Shown here: one piece after another, positions 8,442-15,952 of the stretch | Numbering within the stretch: position 1 is the first letter of the stretch | How the letters are laid out: each line of letters begins with the position of its first letter | Source: an uncultured Chlorobiaceae bacterium | Lineage (GTDB): Bacteria; Bacteroidota; Chlorobiia; Chlorobiales; Chlorobiaceae | Reading direction: 5' to 3' | Assembly: GCA_903866255.1 (NCBI GenBank) | Contig: CAIPMW010000108.1 | Span: 1-34,372, forward strand | Length of the DNA: 34,372 nucleotides | The notes under the pieces: generated by a model | The model's input: only the letters and a program-made list of their open reading frames with translations | What the model was told of the DNA's origin: nothing | Databases searched by the model: none | Made by a program: the position numbers and the translations under genes

Positions 8442-9698
8442 ATGGACACTTTGGCCAAATTACAGATTCTTTCAGGTGCAGCCCGTTATGATGCCTCCTG
8501 CGCTTCAAGTGGCAGCAAGCGTGAAGCTTCCGTCGGTGGAATCGGCAATACCTCGCAGAGCGGGATATGCCACTCCTGGTCGGATGATGGTCGTTGCATC
8601 TCACTGTTAAAAATTCTGCTCTCCAACGATTGCCGCTATGATTGCGCTTATTGTGTGAACCGTTCATCCAATGCTGTTGAGCGTGCCTCCTTTACGGCAC
8701 GGGAAGTGGTTGACCTTACTCTTGAGTTCTATCGCCGCAACTATATTGAAGGCCTGTTTTTAAGCTCGGCGGTCATGCAGAGCCCCGATGTTACCATGGA
8801 CCGGATGGTCAAGGTTGTCGAAACCTTGCGCCAGGAAGAGCAGTTTGGCGGGTATATTCATCTTAAAATTATTCCTGGCTGCAGTAGTGATCTGGTTCGA
8901 AAAGCTGGACTCTACGCCGATCGTATCAGCGTCAATATTGAGCTGCCGTCGCAGGTATCCCTGCAACGTCTTGCTCCCCAGAAACATAAAAACGCTATTC
9001 TGGAGCCTATGGCGCTTATTGGCCGGGAGATAACATCAAGCCTGGTTGAGCGCAAAGCTGACCGTCGAGCGCCCCGATTTGCTCCCGCAGGGCAGAGTAC
9101 ACAGATGATTATCGGGGCCAGCCCTGAAAATGATTTTCAGATCTTGCGTCTCTCTCAGGGACTCTATAAAAAGATGCATCTCAAACGGGTGTATTATTCA
9201 GCTTATGTGCCCGTGTGTGAGGATAATCGTCTTCCCGTGCTGGCTTCACCTCCATTGCTGCGAGAGCATCGCCTTTATCAGGCAGACTGGCTCCTGCGCT
9301 TCTACGGTTTCTCAGCAGAGGAGATTCTCTCTGATGATCTCCCTTTTCTTGACGAAACGTTTGATCCCAAGACAGCATGGGCGCTCCGTCACCCCGAGTT
9401 TTTTCCAGTCGAAATCAATCGGGCAGATTATGCTACACTGTTGCGTGTGCCTGGTATCGGTGTCACCTCTGCCAAACGTATTATCGCGGCACGTCGCTTT
9501 TCAGCGATTACACCTGAAGGGATGAAGAGAATCGGGGTGGTCATGAAACGGGCGAAATATTTTATCACCAGTTCAGGCAGGACTTTTGAAAAGTCACTCG
9601 TCGGTACGCCAGCTCTTGTCCGTCAGCAACTCCTGCTTGGCGATGCAACTGCAACGTTGCCTCCCCGGCAGCTTGTTTTTCCTGGTTTCTCCTTATGA
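8442..9698 (+). CDS. Putative DNA modification/repair radical SAM protein with HhH
   Basis: A 418-residue radical S-adenosylmethionine protein that matches the family described as putative DNA modification/repair radical SAM protein (TIGR03916 type). The N-terminal ARYDASCASSG block is typical of the family. The 4Fe-4S motif is Cys64-x3-Cys68-x2-Cys71 (CRYDCAYC), followed by a TIM-barrel-like middle. A helix-hairpin-helix, the usual non-specific DNA-binding unit, lies at about 323-350 (INRADYATLLRVPGIGVTSA). The ATG at 8442 is chosen because the upstream part of the open frame overlaps tRNA-Pro. The stop overlaps the start of the DUF4130 gene by 4 bp (ATGA), implying translational coupling and a joint function. 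The chemistry and the DNA substrate are not known to me; repair of a DNA lesion by radical chemistry, as in spore photoproduct lyase, is an analogy only. Confidence 0.9.
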   Translation: MDTLAKLQILSGAARYDASCASSGSKREASVGGIGNTSQSGICHSWSDDGRCISLLKILLSNDCRYDCAYCVNRSSNAVERASFTAREVVDLTLEFYRRNYIEGLFLSSAVMQSPDVTMDRMVKVVETLRQEEQFGGYIHLKIIPGCSSDLVRKAGLYADRISVNIELPSQVSLQRLAPQKHKNAILEPMALIGREITSSLVERKADRRAPRFAPAGQSTQMIIGASPENDFQILRLSQGLYKKMHLKRVYYSAYVPVCEDNRLPVLASPPLLREHRLYQADWLLRFYGFSAEEILSDDLPFLDETFDPKTAWALRHPEFFPVEINRADYATLLRVPGIGVTSAKRIIAARRFSAITPEGMKRIGVVMKRAKYFITSSGRTFEKSLVGTPALVRQQLLLGDATATLPPRQLVFPGFSL

Positions 9699-10441
9699 AA
9701 GCCACGAAGCGATACCTCTATGATGGAACTGCCGATGGTCTCTTCTCAGCCATTTCGTGGATTCTTGAAGAGGAGGCCGATCCGGAAAACGTTGTTCTTG
9801 CAGAGCGGGAGCAGACGCTTTTTGAGGATGGCTTGTTCATCAATACCGATAGTATTCAGGCAGAACAGCTTTTTTCAAGGCTTCGCAATCGTGCGTCCGA
9901 TGCAGCGTATACCCTTTACCTGTTCATGCTGGCCGAAAAGGAGGGGATGGAGAGCAGCTTGCTTCACTATATTTCGCTTGTTTATAGGTATGGAGATACG
10001 GTCAGTGGTTACCTGACGCATCCGGCTGTGCGGGATATTGTTTCCATTGCCAAAAAAGCCGGGCGGGAGCTGCACCGCATGAAAGGGCTCCTCCGGTTTG
10101 AAAAGCTCCAGGATGGTGCCTACCTTGCCAAAATGGAGCCCGACCACAATATTATTCAGCCCCTTGCCTCCTATTTTCGTACGCGGCTGAGGGCGCAACA
10201 CTGGTTTCTTTACGATGTCAAGCGTCGTACTGCTGCCCGATGGAGTAATGGTGTGCTGCAGTTTGGTACCATCGAACAGTTTATTACTCCTGCTCTCTCA
10301 GAGGATGAAAAAAAGGTGCAGCTCTTGTGGCAGACTTTTTTTAAAACCATCGCAATTGCCGATCGCAAAAATCCCCGACTTCAGAAATCGAATATGCCCA
10401 TGAAGTATTGGAAATATCTCACGGAGAAGCAGGGTGAGTGA
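9695..10441 (+). CDS. DUF4130 protein, partner of the radical SAM protein
   Basis: A 248-residue protein of the DUF4130 / probable DNA metabolism family (TIGR03915 type), almost always encoded next to the radical SAM protein found here. Recognisable blocks are YLYDGTADGLFSAI at the N-terminus, AGRELHRMKGLLRFEKL (about 125-140), MEPDHNIIQPLASYFRTR (about 150-167) and WFLYDVKRRTAARW. In some bacteria this domain is fused to a uracil-DNA-glycosylase-like domain; no such fusion is visible here. It is predicted to be soluble and cytoplasmic, with no signal peptide. Its start overlaps the upstream stop by 4 bp, so the two proteins are probably made in a fixed ratio and act together. Function unknown; a DNA repair or modification role is inferred from the pairing. 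Confidence 0.88.
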   Translation: MKATKRYLYDGTADGLFSAISWILEEEADPENVVLAEREQTLFEDGLFINTDSIQAEQLFSRLRNRASDAAYTLYLFMLAEKEGMESSLLHYISLVYRYGDTVSGYLTHPAVRDIVSIAKKAGRELHRMKGLLRFEKLQDGAYLAKMEPDHNIIQPLASYFRTRLRAQHWFLYDVKRRTAARWSNGVLQFGTIEQFITPALSEDEKKVQLLWQTFFKTIAIADRKNPRLQKSNMPMKYWKYLTEKQGE

Positions 10442-10530
10442 ATACGGGAGAATGCAATTAACCCGCCTGAACATGAGGGCTAATACAAGCAAGCATGGTG
10501 CCAGGATGTTCTTGTTATCAGTGCTAAAAA

Positions 10531-10564
10531 CAAAAAGAACCGGCAGTTGAGTCGGTTCTTTTTG
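10531..10564. terminator. Bidirectional intrinsic terminator
   Basis: A perfect 12-bp inverted repeat (10531-10542 with 10553-10564) around a 10-base loop. Each arm carries AAAAAG...CCG, so either strand gives a G/C-containing stem with a run of five U at its 3' side. It lies between the plus-strand DUF4130 gene and the minus-strand nfnB gene, exactly where a shared terminator for convergent genes is expected. Confidence 0.85.
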
Positions 10565-10582
10565 TCGCAATTGTGGAATAAT

Positions 10583-12019
10583 TCAGTTCGCAGTGGTGTT
10601 CATCAGCTTCTCGTGAATGGCCGCAGCGGCAGTTCTTCCTGCTCCCATGGCAAGAATAACGGTTGCGCCACCAGTTACAATATCTCCGCCTGCATAGACA
10701 TTCTCCTTGGACGTCGCCATGGTGTTCATATCGACAACGATGGTATCGCGTTTGCTGACATCAATATCCGGTGTTGTCTGCTTGATAAGGGGGTTTGAAC
10801 CATTGCCGATGGATATGACAGCCATATCGATCGGAAGAATAAATTCAGAATCTTTAATTGGCACCGGGCGCCTTCTTCCTGAATCATCCGGTTCTCCCAG
10901 CTCCATTTTAAGACATTTTGCGCCTGTCAGCCACTGCTGATCATTCCCCAAAAATTCCAGCGGGTTCATGAGCATGAGGAATTCAATCCCCTCTTCTCGT
11001 GCATGATGAACCTCCTCTTTGCGGGCGGGCATCTCCGCTTCAGAACGGCGATAGACAATGTAGGCATGTTCCGCTCCAAGCCGTTTGGCGGTGCGTACAG
11101 CATCCATAGCCGTATTGCCGCCACCAAATACCGCTACATTTTTGCCCTGGCAGTTGAAGACCGGGGTGTCATTTTCGGGGAAATCGTATGATTTCATCAG
11201 GTTTACCCTTGTCAAAAATTCATTGGCCGAATAGACACCAACCAGATTCTCTCCAGGGATACCCATAAACCAGGGGAGACCAGCCCCGACACCTATAAAT
11301 ACGGCGTCAAAACCCTCCTCCTGAAGGAGTTCATCAACAGTGATCGAACGACCTGCGACGGCATTTGGCACAAAGGTGATGCCAAGCTTTTTCATGCCAT
11401 CAATTTCGGTTTGTACAATAGTTTTAGGAAGGCGGAATTCCGGGATGCCGTACATCAGTACACCACCAAGTTCGTGCAGTGCTTCAAAAACAGTGACTGC
11501 ATGGCCAAGCTGAGCAAGGTCATTGGCGCAGCTCAGACCAGCAGGGCCACTGCCGATGATGGCCACTTTTTTGCCTGTCGAAGCGTGTATAACGGGCAAC
11601 TCAATATTACCGGTTTCGCGCTCATAATCTGCGGCGAAGCGCTCAAGATTACCGATTGCAACAGATTCCCGCTTTTTGGTGAGAATGCATAATTTTTCAC
11701 ATTGGTCTTCCTGGGGACAAACCCTTCCACAGATTGCAGGAAGAACATTGTCCTCCTTGATTTTTTTTGCAGCGCCAAGAAAATTGCCATCAGCAATCAT
11801 CTTGATAAACTGGTCAATTTTGATGTTGACCGGGCACCCCTTGATACAGGCAGGGTCTTTACACTGAATACACCGAAGAGCCTCCTGCTTTGCCTGCTCA
11901 GGCGTATAGCCCAGGTTAACCTCTTTGAAGTTCTTGTTTCTTCCTTCAGGATCTTGTGCCAGCATTACCTGGCGAGGAATAGCAAGGCGTTCTTTTGTTG
12001 TGATTGATTGTTGCTCCAT
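10583..12019 (-). CDS. nfnB: NADP-reducing transhydrogenase large subunit (NfnB/GltD-like)
   Basis: The large subunit of the electron-bifurcating NADH-dependent reduced ferredoxin:NADP+ oxidoreductase, in the cytoplasm. Of its 478 residues, the N-terminal domain holds Cys ligands for two 4Fe-4S clusters (Cys50, 53, 58, 62 and Cys97, 101, 107, 111). The FAD-binding glycine motif GSGPAG is at 156-161. The NADPH-binding motif GGGNTAMD is followed by YRRSEAEMPA, whose Arg pair is typical for the 2'-phosphate. The same fold occurs in the small subunit of glutamate synthase (GltD), but the gene lies 90 bp downstream of an NfnA-type partner and no glutamate synthase large subunit is near, so Nfn is preferred. 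The enzyme would balance ferredoxin, NADH and NADPH pools for biosynthesis. Confidence 0.88.
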   Translation of the reverse strand: MEQQSITTKERLAIPRQVMLAQDPEGRNKNFKEVNLGYTPEQAKQEALRCIQCKDPACIKGCPVNIKIDQFIKMIADGNFLGAAKKIKEDNVLPAICGRVCPQEDQCEKLCILTKKRESVAIGNLERFAADYERETGNIELPVIHASTGKKVAIIGSGPAGLSCANDLAQLGHAVTVFEALHELGGVLMYGIPEFRLPKTIVQTEIDGMKKLGITFVPNAVAGRSITVDELLQEEGFDAVFIGVGAGLPWFMGIPGENLVGVYSANEFLTRVNLMKSYDFPENDTPVFNCQGKNVAVFGGGNTAMDAVRTAKRLGAEHAYIVYRRSEAEMPARKEEVHHAREEGIEFLMLMNPLEFLGNDQQWLTGAKCLKMELGEPDDSGRRRPVPIKDSEFILPIDMAVISIGNGSNPLIKQTTPDIDVSKRDTIVVDMNTMATSKENVYAGGDIVTGGATVILAMGAGRTAAAAIHEKLMNTTAN

Positions 12020-12109
12020 AGTGGTCTTTCTTTAAAAAAAGAGAGTTTTTTATGCAAATAAAGCTATACCCGTAAAACGAAGGGAGGTAAAAATATTATG
12101 GTGGCCTGT

Positions 12110-12955
12110 TTATAGCTGCTGTTGCAGGTTACACTTGTGAACGAAGCTCTCTGCCGATTGCTTCTCTTCGGTCAGATAGATCTTGTTGCGGTCGGTCAGG
12201 TTCTTAAAGTCGACCAGGTGGGCATCGAACTCTGGCCCATCAACACAGGCGAATTTGATTTCGTTGTTGATTGTTACCCTGCAACCTCCACACATGCCTG
12301 TTCCATCGACCATAATAGGGTTCAGGCTGACAACGGTTGGTATGTTGTATGGGCGTGTCACCTCCGCAATGGCCTTCATCATCGGGATTGGTCCGATGGC
12401 AAGCACGTAGTCGATTTTTTTCCCGGAATCAATCAATTGCTGCAGTTTCTGGGTGACAAAGCCATGAAGGCCATAAGAGCCGTCATCGGTGGTAATGTAG
12501 GCTTCATCACTAACCGCCTTCATCTCCTCTTCAAGGATGACAAGATCTTTTGAGCGAGCGCCGTTAATGGTAATCACGTAGTTGCCAGCCTCCTTCAGGG
12601 CAACGGCAGTTGGGTAGGCTATGGCAGCACCTACCCCACCTCCAATACTGACCGCAGTACCAAAATTCTCAATGTGCGACGGGGCTCCAAGCGGGCCAAC
12701 AATATCATTGATCGTATCGCCAGCCTCTTTGCGGTTCAGCTCCTTTGTTGACTTGCCCATTCCCTGAACAATAATGGTGATGGTACCCTTTTCCGGATCA
12801 GAGCCTGCGATGGTGAGCGGAACACGTTCGCCGGTTTGGCCCACTCTGATCATCACAAATTGACCAGCTTTTCTCTTTTTGGCAATACGAGGAGCTTCAA
12901 TTTCAATTTTTTTGATATTTTCAGCTAAAAATTGTGCGGAAACAATTTTATACAT
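12110..12955 (-). CDS. nfnA: NADP-reducing transhydrogenase small subunit (NfnA/SudB-like)
   Basis: The small subunit (281 residues) of the ferredoxin:NADP+ oxidoreductase, related to the PyrK and sulfide dehydrogenase electron-transfer subunits. The N-terminal FAD-binding barrel contains RVPLTIAGS. The NAD-binding domain starts with SIGGGVGAA. The C-terminal 2Fe-2S site is GTGMCGGCRV with FACVDGPEFD. In Nfn enzymes one ligand can be an Asp, which fits three Cys in this block. It is the first gene of the pair. A candidate promoter lies about 60 bp upstream in the gap shared with the divergent hisH. A sulfide dehydrogenase (SudAB) role is the main alternative, as the two pairs cannot be separated by motifs alone. 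Confidence 0.87.
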   Translation of the reverse strand: MYKIVSAQFLAENIKKIEIEAPRIAKKRKAGQFVMIRVGQTGERVPLTIAGSDPEKGTITIIVQGMGKSTKELNRKEAGDTINDIVGPLGAPSHIENFGTAVSIGGGVGAAIAYPTAVALKEAGNYVITINGARSKDLVILEEEMKAVSDEAYITTDDGSYGLHGFVTQKLQQLIDSGKKIDYVLAIGPIPMMKAIAEVTRPYNIPTVVSLNPIMVDGTGMCGGCRVTINNEIKFACVDGPEFDAHLVDFKNLTDRNKIYLTEEKQSAESFVHKCNLQQQL

Positions 12956-13020
12956 TGGTTCTTCGATTTCGTATGATGATGGAGACTTACCAGACTTTTT
13001 TGGCGAGGCAAAAACTCCCC

Positions 13021-13050
13021 ATTATAAACAATAAACAGCCAATATAAAAA
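13021..13050 (-). promoter_or_regulatory. Candidate nfnA promoter
   Basis: On the minus strand an exact TATAAT (plus positions 13021-13026) lies about 65 bases before the nfnA start codon. A weak TTTTTA at 13045-13050 stands 18 bases upstream of it as a possible -35 box. An inverted repeat CCAAT-6-ATTGG (13039-13054) overlaps this region and could bind a regulator. Low confidence, since the sequence is AT-rich. Confidence 0.3.
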
Positions 13051-13127
13051 TTGGGTTTTAAAAAGGATTTTTTGCGCAATTGTTTTCTTTGCTGTTGATT
13101 TTTCGTCAATACAAGCATTATTATTTT

Positions 13128-13733
13128 ATGGTTTTTATTGCCGACTATGGCGCGGGAAATCTTCGCTCTGTCCTCAAGGCATTTGACTATCTCGGTGTCA
13201 AGGCTATGGTCAGCAATGATCCTGCGAAGCTTGCCGGGTATACAAAGGTTGTTCTTCCTGGAGTTGGCGCTTTCGGTCAGGCCATCGAGTCACTCAATGC
13301 ATCAGGTTTTACCGAAGCGGTGCTTGAGCATGTGGACAAAGGGGGGCAACTTCTTGGAATATGTCTTGGTATGCAGTTGCTGCTGACCGACAGTGAGGAG
13401 ATGGGTGCCTGGAAGGGGATGGATTTGATCCCTGGAAAGGTGCGCCATTTCAAAAGCGACACCGACAAGATTCCCCAGATAGGGTGGAATGCTGTTGATC
13501 AGCAGAAAGAGAGTATCCTGTTCAAGGGAATTCCGGATCATTCGTTTTTCTATTTTGTACACTCCTATTATTGTGAGCCGGAAGTGCCTGATGCCATTGC
13601 GGCCACAACCTGGTTTGCGGGAAAAAACTTTTGTTCGGCTATTGAAAAAAATGGTATTTTTGCTGTCCAGTTTCATCCCGAGAAAAGTTCGGACGCTGGA
13701 ATACAGGTACTCAAAAATTTTGCTGACTGTTAA
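13128..13733 (+). CDS. hisH: Imidazole glycerol phosphate synthase, glutaminase subunit
   Basis: HisH releases ammonia from glutamine for HisF, which forms imidazole glycerol phosphate and AICAR in histidine synthesis. At 201 residues it has the normal length. The class I amidotransferase nucleophile is Cys79 in GICLGMQ, with His183 and Glu185 in QFHPEKSS. The N-terminus FIADYGAGNLRSV is typical. The ATG at 13128 is chosen; the longer open frame from 13080 adds 16 residues that do not resemble the family. HisF is not in the window, so the partner must be encoded elsewhere. hisA follows 21 bp downstream of its stop. Confidence 0.96.
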   Translation: MVFIADYGAGNLRSVLKAFDYLGVKAMVSNDPAKLAGYTKVVLPGVGAFGQAIESLNASGFTEAVLEHVDKGGQLLGICLGMQLLLTDSEEMGAWKGMDLIPGKVRHFKSDTDKIPQIGWNAVDQQKESILFKGIPDHSFFYFVHSYYCEPEVPDAIAATTWFAGKNFCSAIEKNGIFAVQFHPEKSSDAGIQVLKNFADC

Positions 13734-13754
13734 CACCTTTTTTTGTTACCGATT

Positions 13755-14525
13755 ATGTTGATTATTCCGGCTATTGACATCAAAGACGGGAAGTGCGTCA
13801 GGTTGACCAGGGGTGATTTCAGTCAGAAAAAAATTTACCTCGATAATCCCCGGGATATGTCCATAATCTGGCGAAAGCAGAATGCCAAAATGCTTCATAT
13901 TGTGGATCTTGATGCTGCTCTTACCGGAGAGATGATCAATTTTGAGAAAATCAGGGAGATCGTTGTTAATCTTGATATTCCTGTACAGGTGGGTGGAGGT
14001 ATTCGCTCTGTTGATGCCGTGAAGAGATATCTTGATATTGGTGTCGGCCGTGTGGTTATCGGTTCTGCGGCGGTTACCAACCCGAAGCTGATCGAAGAAC
14101 TTCTGAACCTATACAAGCCATCGAAAATTGTTGTTGGTATTGATGCTGAAAACGGTATACCCAAAATAAAAGGTTGGACCGAAAGCAGTCAGCTCAAGGA
14201 TTATGATCTTGCCATGCAGATGAAGGGGATGGGTATAGAGCGGATTATTTATACCGATATTGCCCGTGATGGAATGATGCAGGGGTTTGGCTATGAGAGC
14301 ACCAAGCGGTTTGCTGAAAAGGCCGGGATGAAAGTCACTGCATCTGGTGGTGTCACCAATTCAGGTGATTTGAAAAGACTTGATGAACTCAAAGTTTATG
14401 GGGTAGATTCAGTTATTGTTGGCAAAGCCCTCTACGAATGTAATTTCCCTTGTCAGGAGTTGTGGTATAGTTTTGAAGAGGAGATGGCTCTGGATCATAA
14501 TTTTTCGACAGCACGTAAAAAATAG
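13755..14525 (+). CDS. hisA: ProFAR isomerase
   Basis: HisA is the phosphoribosylformimino-5-aminoimidazole carboxamide ribotide isomerase, which makes the HisF/HisH substrate. The product is 256 residues. Asp8 (PAIDIKDGKCVRL) and Asp130 (GIDAENG) fit the acid/base pair of the TIM barrel. Phosphate-binding GGGIRS is at about 80-85, and a second phosphate loop is ASGGV. The ATG at 13755 gives the canonical N-terminus MLIIPAIDIKDGK. The gene sits between hisH and scpB with very short gaps, so the five plus-strand genes from hisH onward are probably co-transcribed. Confidence 0.96.
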   Translation: MLIIPAIDIKDGKCVRLTRGDFSQKKIYLDNPRDMSIIWRKQNAKMLHIVDLDAALTGEMINFEKIREIVVNLDIPVQVGGGIRSVDAVKRYLDIGVGRVVIGSAAVTNPKLIEELLNLYKPSKIVVGIDAENGIPKIKGWTESSQLKDYDLAMQMKGMGIERIIYTDIARDGMMQGFGYESTKRFAEKAGMKVTASGGVTNSGDLKRLDELKVYGVDSVIVGKALYECNFPCQELWYSFEEEMALDHNFSTARKK

Positions 14526-14542
14526 CAGATAATAGCCATCAG

Positions 14543-15178
14543 GTGCAGACGCATGATGTACACTTGCAGCAACAGATTGAGGCGCTTGTTTTTGCTTCAG
14601 AAGAGGCTGTTACCCTTCAGACGATAAGGCACATTATCGGCAAGGAGCTTGATTCAGGCCAACTGCAGACTCTTGTTGACACACTCAACAGAGAGTATGC
14701 TGAAACAGGAAGGACGTTTCAGATTCACCGTATAGCCGGTGGGTACCGTTTTCTGGCCAGACCTGAATACGGTGAGATCCTTAAAAAACTTCTTGCTCCA
14801 AAAATCCACAAAAGGCTTTCCCGCTCTCTACTTGAAGTTCTTGCCGTTATTGCCTATAATCAGCCTGTTACCCGTGGGCAGATTCAGCAAATTCGAGGTG
14901 TCAGCCCTGATTATGCCATCGACCGTTTACTGCTTCGTGGTTTTATTGAGATGCGCGGGCGGGCAGATTCTCCAGGAAAACCCTTGCAATACGGAACGAC
15001 AACAGAATTTCTTGATCTCTTTCACCTCTCATCACTCAAGGAGCTGCCAAAACTTCGCGAGATAAAGGAGATTCTTCAGGAACAGGAGGAGCAGGAGTAC
15101 CTGACTCGACAAGAGGGCATGGATGGAACTTTACCCTATAATAACCAAGAGGAGACGATGGACAAGTATGAAAAATAG
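14543..15178 (+). CDS. scpB: Segregation and condensation protein B
   Basis: ScpB is a winged-helix partner of ScpA and SMC in the condensin-like complex that organises and segregates the chromosome. It has 211 residues from a GTG start at 14543, 17 bp after hisA. The first winged helix covers roughly residues 8-85 (QQIEALVFASEEAVTLQTI, GGYRFLARPEY). The second is around 95-165, with LLEVLAVIAYNQPVTRGQI and IQQIRGVSPDYAIDRLLLRG, the most conserved ScpB block. The Glu-rich C-terminus is variable in the family. Its end overlaps the rluB start by 11 bp. scpA and smc are not in the window. Confidence 0.94.
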   Translation: MQTHDVHLQQQIEALVFASEEAVTLQTIRHIIGKELDSGQLQTLVDTLNREYAETGRTFQIHRIAGGYRFLARPEYGEILKKLLAPKIHKRLSRSLLEVLAVIAYNQPVTRGQIQQIRGVSPDYAIDRLLLRGFIEMRGRADSPGKPLQYGTTTEFLDLFHLSSLKELPKLREIKEILQEQEEQEYLTRQEGMDGTLPYNNQEETMDKYEK

Positions 15179-15911
15179 CATCAAAGAAGATGAGGTGAGA
15201 ATCAATCGTTATCTGGCCTCATGCGGTATTGCATCACGGCGGGCAGCCGATCAACTGGTTCTTGATGGACGCGTTATGGTCAACGGCAAGGTGGTAATAA
15301 CACCGGGGATAAAGGTCAGTCCTTCGCGTGACGAGGTTATTGTTGACGGCGAGCGCTTTGCCCAGCCTGAACATCGCAAGGTGTACATCCTCTTCAATAA
15401 GCCAAGAAACGTTATAACAACGAACAGTGATGAAAAGAATCGCGAGATGGTGCTTGATTTTATTGATGTCAAGGAGCGGGTTTTTCCTGTTGGCCGACTC
15501 GACAGAAAGACAACAGGTGTGATTTTGCTGACGAATGACGGAACTCTGGCACATAAATTAATGCACCCCTCGTCAAATGTGAAAAAAGAGTATATTGCTG
15601 AGCTTGCTGAAAAATTTACGCCAAATCTTCTGGGGCAATTGACCGGAGGAATGCGTTTGAAGGATACCGGGGAAAAAGTCAGTCCCTGCAGGGCAAAAAT
15701 ACTGGACGAAGGGATGCAGGTGCTGGTGAGCATTCATGAAGGAAAGAACCACCAGGTGAGAAGAATGTTCGAAACCCTCGGTTTTGAGGTTAAACGGCTT
15801 GAGAGGGTTGCTTATGCAGGCCTCCTGGCAGGAGAACTCCGGCGGGGCGAATGGCGATATCTGAGCCGCAATGAGGTTCAGGAACTCTACAAGTTAACGG
15901 AGAGCCCATAA
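15168..15911 (+). CDS. rluB: rRNA pseudouridine synthase, RluB/RsuA family
   Basis: A 247-residue pseudouridine synthase that isomerises a uridine in rRNA, most often in 23S rRNA for RluB-type enzymes. An S4 RNA-binding domain lies at about 10-58 (VRINRYLASCGIASRRAADQ). The catalytic domain carries VGRLDRKTTGVILLTNDG with nucleophile Asp112, then the family block NHQVRRMFETLGFEVKRLER. The ATG at 15168 overlaps the end of scpB; a longer frame from 15123 would duplicate scpB coding sequence and is not needed. scpB next to rluB is a common order in bacteria. Assignment between RluB, RluE and RsuA rests on length and S4 presence. Confidence 0.92.
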   Translation: MKNSIKEDEVRINRYLASCGIASRRAADQLVLDGRVMVNGKVVITPGIKVSPSRDEVIVDGERFAQPEHRKVYILFNKPRNVITTNSDEKNREMVLDFIDVKERVFPVGRLDRKTTGVILLTNDGTLAHKLMHPSSNVKKEYIAELAEKFTPNLLGQLTGGMRLKDTGEKVSPCRAKILDEGMQVLVSIHEGKNHQVRRMFETLGFEVKRLERVAYAGLLAGELRRGEWRYLSRNEVQELYKLTESP

Positions 15912-15921
15912 GCGATCAGCC

Positions 15922-15943
15922 GGTTTTGTAAACGTACAAAACC
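15922..15943 (+). promoter_or_regulatory. Perfect hairpin before the HhH beta-barrel gene
   Basis: GGTTTTGTA at 15922-15930 pairs perfectly with TACAAAACC at 15935-15943 around the four-base loop AACG. It lies between the rluB stop and the start codon at 15953. No U run follows, so it does not look like an ordinary terminator. It could be an operator, an RNA processing site or a translation-control hairpin, because it ends nine bases before the ATG. Confidence 0.45.
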
Positions 15944-15952
15944 ATTACGGCG

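Noticed and set aside
8215-8610. Plus-strand open frame running through tRNA-Pro
   Set aside because: It reads across a perfect tRNA cloverleaf and into the radical SAM gene in another frame; the translation has no family character.
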